Under the pieces are notes generated by a model. The model was not told the origin of the DNA and did no database searches. It worked only from the letters and a program-made list of their open reading frames with translations. The position numbers and the translations under genes are program-made. Below, piece by piece: positions 1 through 5,814 of a stretch of 34,610 nucleotides of DNA; positions within the stretch are counted from its first letter, which is position 1, and each line of letters begins with the position of its first letter. The DNA is taken from assembly GCA_963658575.1 (NCBI GenBank), contig CAVKQB010000018.1, forward strand, positions 1-34,610, written 5' to 3'. Source of the stretch: W0P28-013 sp963658575. Its GTDB lineage: Bacteria > Bacteroidota > Bacteroidia > Bacteroidales > Paludibacteraceae.

Positions 1-54
1 ATTGATTAAATAATTGGAAATTAGATAATTGAATAATTAAAAAGTCTTTGCTCT
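1..54 (-). repeat. 54-base gene-3' repeat, copy 1
   Basis: Copy 1 of an AT-rich 54-base element. In minus-strand sense it begins AGAGCAAAGAC and ends TTTAATCAAT, and it is identical over all 54 bases to the copies at 16049 and 19227. It lies about 50 bases beyond the stop of the minus-strand gene ending at 107 and reads in that gene's sense. Between them are copies of the GAGGTTATAGGTGAGAG word. Confidence 0.9.
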
Positions 55-106
55 CTCACCTATAACCTATAACCTCTAACCTTTTGTTTTGCAACTAATT
101 CTTCGC

Positions 107-1198
107 TTACTCGCAAAATGCCACGCGTGGGCGCACATCGCGGTCGAGCGGCGACAGGAAACGCAGTTGCACAGGCAGTAGCCATTTTCCTATTTTTTGT
201 GCCAGAGTAGGCTCTTCGTCGGGGATTTCGAGCGTCGCGAGTTGCCGCAAATCGTCGGTCGAGACGGCGTAATAGTTTTTGCTGTGCAGCGACGTGATGC
301 ACAGTGTCCAATCGCACAGATTGCCGATGATGGAGAGCGATTCGCAAGTCGGGTCGAAAGGCGGAATATCGATTTTGCGCAATGCGTAGGTACCCGCTTC
401 GAGCATGAAAAACCGTTGTTGCGCATCGCTGACGAACGCCAGCGCGCGGCGGTCGCGAAACTCGGTAACGAACAGATGGCGCACCTCGACGCCGTCGGGC
501 AGGGCGATGGCACGCACATAGGGGCGACCACGCTGCATTTTCAGATTGAAAAGTTTCCCCGCAGCATCGACGATGAGATAGCCATTGTCGTACTCCTTGC
601 GGTTGGTGCCGTTACCAGCCACAATGCGGGCAGGAAACGCAAAGCCTTTCTTTTGCAACATCTGCGTGAAGCGGTCGCTTTTGTCGCGATTCACGGCATT
701 GGAAGCCATATCGACAAACTCGATGCCATCGGCAGTGATGCGAAACACATCGTCGGGCATCTGCAAATCGACGCGCCCCGACATCGATTCGAGCAACGGA
801 TAGAGCGCGATTTGATGGCGGTTCACATCGCTCGGCGACGTGCGGAAATTGAAATTCGAGGTCTGAATCACCCGTGGATTGACCGCCACGCCACAGAGCG
901 AATCGGGCAAACGTCCGTCGGCCATGAGTTGGCGGTAGTAGAACGCCGGCAGAATGCTGTCGAACTGCGCTTCGGTGTAGGCGTTTCCGCGGCCATCGGT
1001 GTAGTGCATGATGCCGTCGCGGCTCTGTGCCTGCACAAAATCGCCCGCCAGCGAACTGTAGAGCGTAAAAGGCGTTTTCGCCGAGCCGTCGGTAGCGAAA
1101 TGATACGCCCACGGCACTATCCATGCGACCAATGCCACGCACACGGCGCACAAAAACAGGCGACCGCCGAGCAGCAGATATTTTTCGAGATTGTTCAT
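107..1198 (-). CDS. Single-span membrane protein, DUF4857-like, of the ABC/PepSY module
   Basis: Encodes 363 residues. I chose the ATG at 1198 (MNNLEKYLLL) because the open frame further upstream only translates an 8-base tandem repeat (FTLSHFHT repeated) and has no protein character. Residues about 8-33 form one hydrophobic helix; the remainder is predicted to be extracytoplasmic and rich in beta strands, with no catalytic motif I recognise. From memory it resembles the Bacteroidota DUF4857 family, which is found beside ABC transporter genes, but I cannot confirm that here. It is the last gene of a minus-strand series (OB-fold lipoprotein, PepSY protein, ABC ATPase, permease, this protein), so it may be an accessory or periplasmic partner of that transporter. 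The gap to the permease gene is 387 bases, so it may have its own promoter. Function is unknown. Confidence 0.8.
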   Translation of the reverse strand: MNNLEKYLLLGGRLFLCAVCVALVAWIVPWAYHFATDGSAKTPFTLYSSLAGDFVQAQSRDGIMHYTDGRGNAYTEAQFDSILPAFYYRQLMADGRLPDSLCGVAVNPRVIQTSNFNFRTSPSDVNRHQIALYPLLESMSGRVDLQMPDDVFRITADGIEFVDMASNAVNRDKSDRFTQMLQKKGFAFPARIVAGNGTNRKEYDNGYLIVDAAGKLFNLKMQRGRPYVRAIALPDGVEVRHLFVTEFRDRRALAFVSDAQQRFFMLEAGTYALRKIDIPPFDPTCESLSIIGNLCDWTLCITSLHSKNYYAVSTDDLRQLATLEIPDEEPTLAQKIGKWLLPVQLRFLSPLDRDVRPRVAFCE

Positions 1199-1585
1199 AA
1201 ATTTTAGTGTGAAAGTGTGAAAGTGTGAAAGTGTGAAAGTGTGAAAGTGTGAAAGTGTGAAAGTGAGAAAGTATGAAAGTTTATAAAGTGTGTAAAGTGA
1301 AAAGTCTATAAAATGTTTGGGAATTTGCAAATTTGATGATTTGGGGATTTGATGATTTGGGGATTTGGTTATTTGAAAATTGATTGGATAATTGGAATTT
1401 GAGTAATTAGATAATTTTCTTGCTACTTGTGTCTTGTATCTTGCTACTGAAAATTTATTGATTTGGTTTAATTTGTCAATTTTTCATTGTCAATTATCAA
1501 TCATCAATTGTCAATTAAAAACACTCCTCACTCCTAATTCCTAATTCCTAACTCCTAATTGCTAATTACTCACTGCTAACTAAAA
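1199..1585. other. Repeat-built intergenic region, 387 bases
   Basis: No gene seen. In minus-strand sense it runs as TTAGGAATTAGGAG words, ATTGACAATTGATAATTGAC words, the AGTAGCAAGACACAAGTAGCAAG word (about 1419-1447 on plus), an AATTATCTAATTAC word related to the 54-base repeat, TTTGGGGATTTG-type words, a CTTTATAAACTTTC word and then the 8-base tandem repeat. The same word order recurs in other gaps. Confidence 0.75.
1207..1278 (-). repeat. 8-base tandem repeat (GTGTGAAA on plus), copy a
   Basis: Nine units: seven perfect GTGTGAAA copies followed by GTGAGAAA and GTATGAAA. The array starts 9 bases upstream of the ATG at 1198, so it would lie in the 5' leader. In gene sense it reads TTTCACAC. 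The same array type lies upstream of the genes starting at 5181, 19465 and 34239. Confidence 0.95.
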
Positions 1586-2248
1586 TTACTCTTTGCCGTC
1601 TTTGAAGCGTTTGACCGACAAGACCGGCAAAAGCAGGCTGAGCAGTGCGAAAGCCGCGAGCCACGGCACGAAAGCGTTGTAGGCTTCGGGCGTATCGGAG
1701 AGGAAAAAGATGCGCATGCAAGCCGCCGCCACCAAACCATCGACCAAGCGCATGCGCCACGTCGGTTCCAAGCAGACCCACGCGCCAAACGCATAGGCCG
1801 CCACGCCAGCCACAAACCACGGCAACGCCGTCAGTACGATGTGCGTTACCATTTCGGGGGCGAACCAGCGTGCCAGGCCGATATGCAACATCAGCAGACA
1901 GCAGGCAAACAGCGCCACAAGTGCCAGCGCACCGAAAGTCAGCATTTCGGCCACGGAGCGCAAATAGTGTTGCGGCAGATGCAGCGTGAGTTTCAGGCGT
2001 TTTTGCTGCATTTCGGGCACAAACTGCACGGCTGCGGCGCACAACCCAACGATGAGCGGCACAAAACGCAAAAGTTGTATGAACACGGCATCGCGCGTGA
2101 GCACCACTTCCCACAGGTGCGCCGCGCCTTTGAGTGTGAGCAGTCGCTGCACGTTGAACAGCACATAGGCGCACAATACGCCCAGTACCACGATGGTCAC
2201 GCCATAGAACCAGCGTGTTTTTATCCATTCCTTGTAAAACATTTTCAT
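1586..2248 (-). CDS. ABC transporter permease, six-helix ABC-2 type
   Basis: Encodes 220 residues from the ATG at 2248 (MKMFYKEW); an in-frame ATG at 2242 is possible, and the longer upstream frame translates intergenic repeat words. Hydrophobic segments lie at about residues 14-32, 55-78, 101-124, 134-158, 168-183 and 191-210, with a basic cytoplasmic stretch (QQKRLKLTLHLP, about 81-92) that may be the coupling helix contacting the ATPase. That architecture fits a half-size ABC-2 permease. The ATPase gene ends 221 bases upstream on the same strand, so the two most likely form one transporter. The substrate is unknown. The PepSY and OB-fold lipoprotein genes of the same series hint at an envelope metal, heme or redox role. 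Confidence 0.8.
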   Translation of the reverse strand: MKMFYKEWIKTRWFYGVTIVVLGVLCAYVLFNVQRLLTLKGAAHLWEVVLTRDAVFIQLLRFVPLIVGLCAAAVQFVPEMQQKRLKLTLHLPQHYLRSVAEMLTFGALALVALFACCLLMLHIGLARWFAPEMVTHIVLTALPWFVAGVAAYAFGAWVCLEPTWRMRLVDGLVAAACMRIFFLSDTPEAYNAFVPWLAAFALLSLLLPVLSVKRFKDGKE

Positions 2249-2262
2249 TCGCGTTATTTTTT

Positions 2263-2275
2263 CGTGCTTCGCACG
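2263..2275 (-). repeat. GNA mini-hairpin CGTGC-GAA-GCACG
   Basis: Perfect 5-bp stem. The loop is GAA on the minus (gene-sense) strand. It lies about 15 bases upstream of the permease start and is paired with a near copy at 2311 that has the same stem and a GCA loop. Confidence 0.7.
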
Positions 2276-2310
2276 GTTTTTAATTATTTGAAGATTTGAA
2301 AATTGTTTTC

Positions 2311-2323
2311 CGTGCTGCGCACG
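2311..2323 (-). repeat. GNA mini-hairpin CGTGC-GCA-GCACG
   Basis: Same 5-bp stem as the hairpin at 2263, but the gene-sense loop is GCA instead of GAA. A third small hairpin follows at 2341-2358 (AAATTGC and GCAATTT arms, loop GATA on minus). Confidence 0.7.
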
Positions 2324-2405
2324 TTTCTCGTTGTTTCTCAAAATTGCTATCGCAATTTTTGTTTCTAATGTTTCTGTGGATTTGGTTATTTGTTGATTTG
2401 GAGAT

Positions 2406-2458
2406 TTGATTAAATAATTGGAAATTAGATAATTGAATAATTAAAAAGTCTTTGCTCT
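2406..2458 (-). repeat. 54-base gene-3' repeat, copy 2
   Basis: Matches the 54-base element in 53 positions, ending one base short of the consensus. It starts about 12 bases beyond the stop of the ABC ATPase gene (minus) and reads in that gene's sense. Confidence 0.9.
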
Positions 2459-2469
2459 TTGTTCTTCAT

Positions 2470-3348
2470 TCAATACTTGCCTGTCAGGCCGATGAAGGCA
2501 TCTTCGAGCGATACGCGCTGCCCTGTGAAATTGGCGTACGGCACGCCCTTGTCGTGCAACTGCGCCTGTATGGCATCGGCATCGGCAAAGGAGCCAAACT
2601 CGGCCTTACCGTGAAAAACCGACGGATTGTAAACGCCGTCAAGCGCGGGCAAGGTTTGGCCTTCGCCAAGCAGGTCGAAATTGTACTGGCGGTACGTTTC
2701 GAGCAGTTCGTCCACCGGTTTTTGCAGCAAAATCCGCCCATAATCCATCATGATGCAGTCGTCGATGAGGCGTTCCATATCCTGAATGATGTGCGACGTG
2801 AGGAAAACGGTTTTGCCTGCACTCTTCACGAAATCGCGCAGATAATCGATGAACAGACGGCGGTAGCCAGGATCGAGTCCGAGCGAGAAATCGTCGAGAA
2901 TGAGCAGTTCGGGATTCTGCGCCATCAGCAGTCCGAGCGCCACTTGCGACCGCTGTCCGCACGACATGCGCGAGATTTTTTGGTGCGGCGCGACGTGCAA
3001 CAACGCCATCACGTCGTAGTAGACCGACCGCTGCCATTTGGGGTAGAAACGCGCATAGAAGCGTTCGATCTGTTCGATGGTCATGAACGTGTACTGCACA
3101 TGCCCTTCGATGAGCAGACCGATGTTTTGGCGCAGTGCGGGATCCATCGTCAAGATGTTCTGCCCGAAGATGCGGCATTCGCCGCTGCGCGGTTTCAGAA
3201 ATCCGCTCAAGATGTTGATGGTGGTGGTTTTGCCCGTGCCATTTTTGCCGAGAAGTCCCAAAATGCGGCCTTTCGGCACGGTGAAGTTGAGATTTTCGTA
3301 GATGCGGCGACGGCCGTAGTAGTGTGTCAGGTTGATGCACTCGATCAT
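2470..3348 (-). CDS. ABC transporter ATP-binding protein
   Basis: Encodes 292 residues forming one cytoplasmic nucleotide-binding domain plus a C-terminal extension of about 70 residues. The Walker A motif GKNGTGKT lies at residues 34-41 and the switch histidine at 186 (LTSH). The signature motif at 128-132 is MSCGQ rather than LSGGQ. Walker B (LLILDD, 148-153) has aspartate at 153 where the catalytic glutamate normally sits, and the Q-loop region (LLIEGHVQ) lacks a clear glutamine at the usual place. Fold and family are certain, but activity may be slow or altered. Downstream on the same strand is its likely permease, and upstream is a PepSY protein gene 700 bases away. It powers import, export or lipoprotein handling of an unknown substrate. 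Confidence 0.93.
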   Translation of the reverse strand: MIECINLTHYYGRRRIYENLNFTVPKGRILGLLGKNGTGKTTTINILSGFLKPRSGECRIFGQNILTMDPALRQNIGLLIEGHVQYTFMTIEQIERFYARFYPKWQRSVYYDVMALLHVAPHQKISRMSCGQRSQVALGLLMAQNPELLILDDFSLGLDPGYRRLFIDYLRDFVKSAGKTVFLTSHIIQDMERLIDDCIMMDYGRILLQKPVDELLETYRQYNFDLLGEGQTLPALDGVYNPSVFHGKAEFGSFADADAIQAQLHDKGVPYANFTGQRVSLEDAFIGLTGKY

Positions 3349-3481
3349 AATCGATTATTTTCTAAATCAGCATAAAATGCAGTGGCTGGACGATATTAAG
3401 CAGTTTGGTTATTTGGTTATTTGGTTATTTGGTTATTTGGTGAGTCCGTTGGAGGCATTTTTTTGTTTTTTTGTTTTTATC

Positions 3482-3514
3482 GTTCATTTCTTTTGACGAC
3501 CAAAAGAAACGAAC
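3482..3514. repeat. Hairpin next to the fold-back element
   Basis: The arms 3482-3495 (GTTCATTTCTTTTG) and 3501-3514 (CAAAAGAAACGAAC) pair with one mismatch around the loop ACGAC. It lies directly outside the larger inverted repeat at 3528-3661 and probably belongs to the same element. Confidence 0.75.
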
Positions 3515-3527
3515 CAAAGAAAAGTCG

Positions 3528-3661
3528 CCAGCTGGGGCGCGAGCGTTGCCAAAAATTGGCGGTTTTGGTTTCGGCGGCATTAAAACTCGCTTCGCTCAAA
3601 CACTAATGCCGCTTTCTCGAAACACAAAACCTGATTTTTGACACTCGCCGCCCAATGCTGG
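3528..3661. repeat. 134-base imperfect fold-back element (MITE-like or structured RNA)
   Basis: The left arm begins CCAGC and the right arm ends GCTGG. Moving inward, successive blocks pair: GGGGCGCGAG with CTCGCCGCCC (a bulge), TGCCAAAAAT with ATTTTTGACA, GGTTTTG with CAAAACC, TTTCG with CGAAA, and the perfect 9-bp GCGGCATTA (3574-3582) with TAATGCCGC (3604-3612). A 21-base loop separates the arms. Such long imperfect inverted repeats suit a miniature transposable element or a structured RNA. A 61-residue open frame crosses it (3421-3606), but this has no protein character. Confidence 0.75.
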
Positions 3662-3829
3662 ATTTCTTTTTTAGAGCCAAGAACATAGAATAAAGAGCAA
3701 GGACAATTGGGTGCGAACAATTCTTAATTCGCTGCGCGCATTTTTTCTCCGCTCGGCATAGTTCAAACAAGTTTGGCACTGCTCTCGCTTACCGAAAAAA
3801 TTCTTAATTATTAATTCTTAATTGGTATT

Positions 3830-3893
3830 AACCCCCTCCGTCGCTACGCTCCTCGTCCCCCTATCCTCGCTGCGCTCGGCAGAGGGACAGAAT
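3830..3893 (-). repeat. 64-base intergenic repeat, copy 1
   Basis: Begins AACCCCCTCCG and ends GGGACAGAAT on plus. It is identical to the other four copies except at two centre bases. In minus sense the two mini-hairpin sites are GC-GCA-GC and GC-GTA-GC. It lies 3' of the minus-strand PepSY gene. Confidence 0.95.
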
Positions 3894-3959
3894 CGAATCA
3901 TTGAATTATTGACTTATTGAATGATCGAATTTTCAATTTGGAATTTGGAATTTGAAATT

Positions 3960-3972
3960 GCGGCTCCGCCGC
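3960..3972 (-). repeat. GNA mini-hairpin GCGGC-GGA-GCCGC
   Basis: Perfect 5-bp stem with a GGA loop on the minus (gene-sense) strand, lying 3' of the PepSY gene. Confidence 0.65.
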
Positions 3973-4048
3973 ATCACTCCTAACTCCTCACTCCTAATTT
4001 CTAATTTTTCTTGCTACTTGCTACTTGTGTCTTGTGTCTAATTTTTAA

Positions 4049-4606
4049 TTAAATCAGCATAAAAAGCAGCGGCAGGGCGATGCCGAGCAGCAGTTCTACG
4101 CCGCCCCAGCCCCACAGGCCGTGTTTGCCGCGCAACATCAGCAAGCCGGTGAGAATGACGACTATCATGGTGCAGGCGAAAATGTCGGAAAAGACCGTCC
4201 ATGCGCTGCCCGGATTGTAGTGCAGTCGGCTGAGCGCGCCCAAAATCGGACGGCGGCGCACACGTTCGTAGGTAACGTGACCGGTCGGCAAATCGACCAC
4301 CACGTTCGAGCCGCTTTTCAGAAAAATTTTCAGCGTGCTATCGTTCGGGAAATAGTGCTTCGTGTAGTTGTCCTCCTCGTCGATGCTGCGCAAAATGAGG
4401 CCGATAATCGCCTGTTGGTCAATCAGTTGGCGCGACGGAAGCGGTGTATCGAGCGTGTAGTTGCGCACGTTCACATCGTATTGGCTGTTGAACGTGCTTT
4501 TGTGGTTCAGCGCGATACCCGACACGGCATAAACCAGCAGCATGCCAGCAAAAAGGTACGACAAATCGCGGTGTAGCAGTCGGCACCATTTTCTAAACGT
4601 GTTCAT
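4049..4606 (-). CDS. PepSY-associated transmembrane protein
   Basis: Encodes 185 residues. Hydrophobic helices lie at about 16-34, 139-158 and 167-184, and the loop at 35-138 would face the periplasm. The N-terminal run with LLHRDLSYLFAGM (about 10-22) and NHK (34-36) is typical of the PepSY_TM families. Histidines at 12, 35, 129 (LHYNPG) and 162 sit near membrane ends and could bind heme or metal, as proposed for PepSY reductase-like proteins. Its ATG overlaps the stop of the upstream lipoprotein gene by one base (TAATG), so the two are translationally coupled. In Bacteroidota, relatives accompany iron or siderophore uptake. A reductive or energy-coupling role for an imported metal compound is inferred, not shown. 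Confidence 0.85.
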   Translation of the reverse strand: MNTFRKWCRLLHRDLSYLFAGMLLVYAVSGIALNHKSTFNSQYDVNVRNYTLDTPLPSRQLIDQQAIIGLILRSIDEEDNYTKHYFPNDSTLKIFLKSGSNVVVDLPTGHVTYERVRRRPILGALSRLHYNPGSAWTVFSDIFACTMIVVILTGLLMLRGKHGLWGWGGVELLLGIALPLLFMLI

Positions 4607-5181
4607 TATTCGGCAATTTTATAATCGACAGCATCGACGTGGTAGAACGAGAGATAATCTTTGCCCTCGTTGGTTTGCCGCTCGGCGATGCGTGCGCGAA
4701 AGTCGGCAATGCGGCCTTCGGGCGTGTTGGCCGTCTCTTGGCGTGCCTTTTTCTCGGTGTCGCAACCGGCTGCGCCGTTGTTGCCGTGTTCCTCGGCTGT
4801 GCGTGCGGCCAACTGCGCCTCCCAACGTTGCAGGTAGGCCTCGTCGATGCGGTCTTCGCGCAGCACGCCCGTAACGGTTACGATGTGGTTCACGCATTCG
4901 GGTTTGAAACTGCCGAGCGATGCACTTTCGACGCGGATAGTCTGTGTGTCGTCGCTGCCCATCAGGAAGATTTTGCGGCCAGCGTGTTTGCAGATGTGCG
5001 TGCAGACGCCTTCGAACGTAACGGTGTCGCCCACGAGGCTGTCGGCATTGGCCAGCAGGTCGTCCACTTGGAGCGTGGCGGGCGCGGCGGCATCGGAATG
5101 TGCGTTTTTGGTGGCGTTGCCGCAAGCCGTGCAGAGCATCGCTGCAGCCAAGAGTGAAAGAAAATAAATGGATTGTTTCAT
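4606..5181 (-). CDS. OB-fold lipoprotein with a CxxxCxH motif
   Basis: Encodes 191 residues from the ATG at 5181. The frame upstream only translates the 8-base repeat array. Residues 1-19 are a signal sequence and Cys20 (CTAC) is the likely lipidation site. Residues about 38-120 look like an OB-fold (LVGDTVTFEGVC, then IVTVTGVL). Cys60, Cys64 and His66 lie in the CTHICKH stretch and could bind a metal or heme, and Cys95 is a further candidate. The C-terminal part (121-170) is helical and charged. The gene overlaps the PepSY gene by one base and is the first of the ABC/PepSY series. No promoter of the TAnnTTTG type was evident upstream, where the leader is an 8-base repeat array. Function is unknown; a periplasmic metal or redox accessory is my inference. 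Confidence 0.82.
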   Translation of the reverse strand: MKQSIYFLSLLAAAMLCTACGNATKNAHSDAAAPATLQVDDLLANADSLVGDTVTFEGVCTHICKHAGRKIFLMGSDDTQTIRVESASLGSFKPECVNHIVTVTGVLREDRIDEAYLQRWEAQLAARTAEEHGNNGAAGCDTEKKARQETANTPEGRIADFRARIAERQTNEGKDYLSFYHVDAVDYKIAE

Positions 5182-5183
5182 GA

Positions 5184-5265
5184 GTGTGAAAAAGTGTGAA
5201 AGTATGAAAGTGTGAAAGTGTGAAAGTGTGAAAGTGAGAAAGTATGAAAGTATGAAAGTGTGAAA
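5184..5265 (-). repeat. 8-base tandem repeat, copy b
   Basis: About ten GTGTGAAA-type units on plus (variants GTATGAAA and GTGAGAAA; the first is extended by two A), starting two bases upstream of the ATG at 5181. Any transcript of the operon starting further upstream would carry this array directly in front of the start codon. Confidence 0.95.
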
Positions 5266-5473
5266 GTGGAAAGTTAGAACGCGCTGAGAATCACAGATTG
5301 ACGGATTCAATGATTCAATAAGTCAATAATTCAATGATTTAATTTGTAGGGACGTGGCGTGTCGTGTCCGCTGGTGGCGTTGTTTTTTTGTTTTTGGGGA
5401 TTTGGAAATTTGGAAATTTGGAATTTTTGGTATTATTCATTCTTAATTAAAATTGAACCCCTCCGCTTCGCTC

Positions 5474-5492
5474 GTCCCCTTGCAAAGGGGAC
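5474..5492. repeat. Perfect hairpin GTCCCCTT-GCA-AAGGGGAC
   Basis: Perfect 8-bp stem with a GCA loop on the plus strand (TGC on minus). It is preceded by a GC-TTC-GC site at 5465-5471. The surrounding words look like a degenerate relative of the 64-base repeat. Confidence 0.7.
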
Positions 5493-5555
5493 AGGTTCGC
5501 GCCCAACACCTCCGCTTAATTCTTAATTATTAATTATTCATTCTTAATTAAATTC

Positions 5556-5619
5556 AACCCCCTCCGTCGCTTCGCTCCTCGTCCCCCTATCCTCGCTGCG
5601 CTCGGCAGAGGGACAGAAT
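5556..5619 (-). repeat. 64-base intergenic repeat, copy 2
   Basis: Identical to copy 1 except for one mini-hairpin centre base. In minus sense the sites are GC-GCA-GC and GC-GAA-GC. It lies 3' of the minus-strand T9SS gene. Confidence 0.95.
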
Positions 5620-5814
5620 CACATTCAATAATTTATTGACTTAATAACTTATTGACTCCGCAATCCGTCAATTTTTCATTGTCAATTATCAATTGTCCAT
5701 CGTCAATTAAAACACTCTTCACTCCTAATTCCTAAATCCTAAATCCTCACTATCTATAATCTATAATCTATAACCTATAACCTCTCAACTTTTGTCAAAT
5801 GCGGCTTGGCTGCA

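Larger units (their letters stand above)
3349..4048. other. Repeat-dense intergenic region, 700 bases
   Basis: No convincing gene. From left to right it holds TTTGGTTA tandem words (about 3407-3440), a hairpin at 3482-3514, a large fold-back element (3528-3661), a purine-rich word, a GC-TGC-GC site (3731-3737), a 64-base repeat copy (3830-3893), a GCGGC-GGA-GCCGC mini-hairpin (3960-3972) and the TTGCTACTTGTGTCTTG word (about 4009-4037). It splits what otherwise looks like one transcription unit. Confidence 0.75.
5182..5814. other. Repeat-built intergenic region, 633 bases
   Basis: No gene seen. It holds an 8-base repeat array (5184-5265), TTCAATGATTCAATAAGTC words, a GGACGTGGCGTGTCGTGTCC imperfect palindrome (about 5349-5368), a CCGCTTCGCTCG word followed by a perfect hairpin at 5474-5492, a 64-base repeat copy (5556-5619), the word GTCAATTTTTCATTGTC (5668 onward, also at 1476) and CTATAACC words (5750-5790) just 3' of the T9SS gene. 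Confidence 0.75.

Noticed and set aside
197..1207. Plus-strand open frame of 336 codons
   Set aside because: It lies opposite the single-span DUF4857-like gene, which has a sound start and a membrane helix. The plus frame has no signal, domain or promoter.
1207..1278. CRISPR array or iteron origin made of short repeats
   Set aside because: Units are 8 bases without spacers, no cas genes are nearby, and the same arrays precede four unrelated genes.
1199..1330. N-terminal extension of the DUF4857-like protein through the 8-base repeats
   Set aside because: The extension is a translated tandem repeat (FTLSHFHT) whose length is not a multiple of three per unit. The internal ATG at 1198 is followed directly by a membrane helix.
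3421..3606. 61-codon open frame (contains RNEPKKSR)
   Set aside because: It spans a hairpin and the fold-back element. The sequence is explained by the inverted repeat and has no protein character.
5345..5370. TGTAGGGACGTGGCGTGTCGTGTCC as a second TGTAG palindrome
   Set aside because: Only the ends pair (GGAC with GTCC) and the right half is incomplete, so at most it is a decayed copy.
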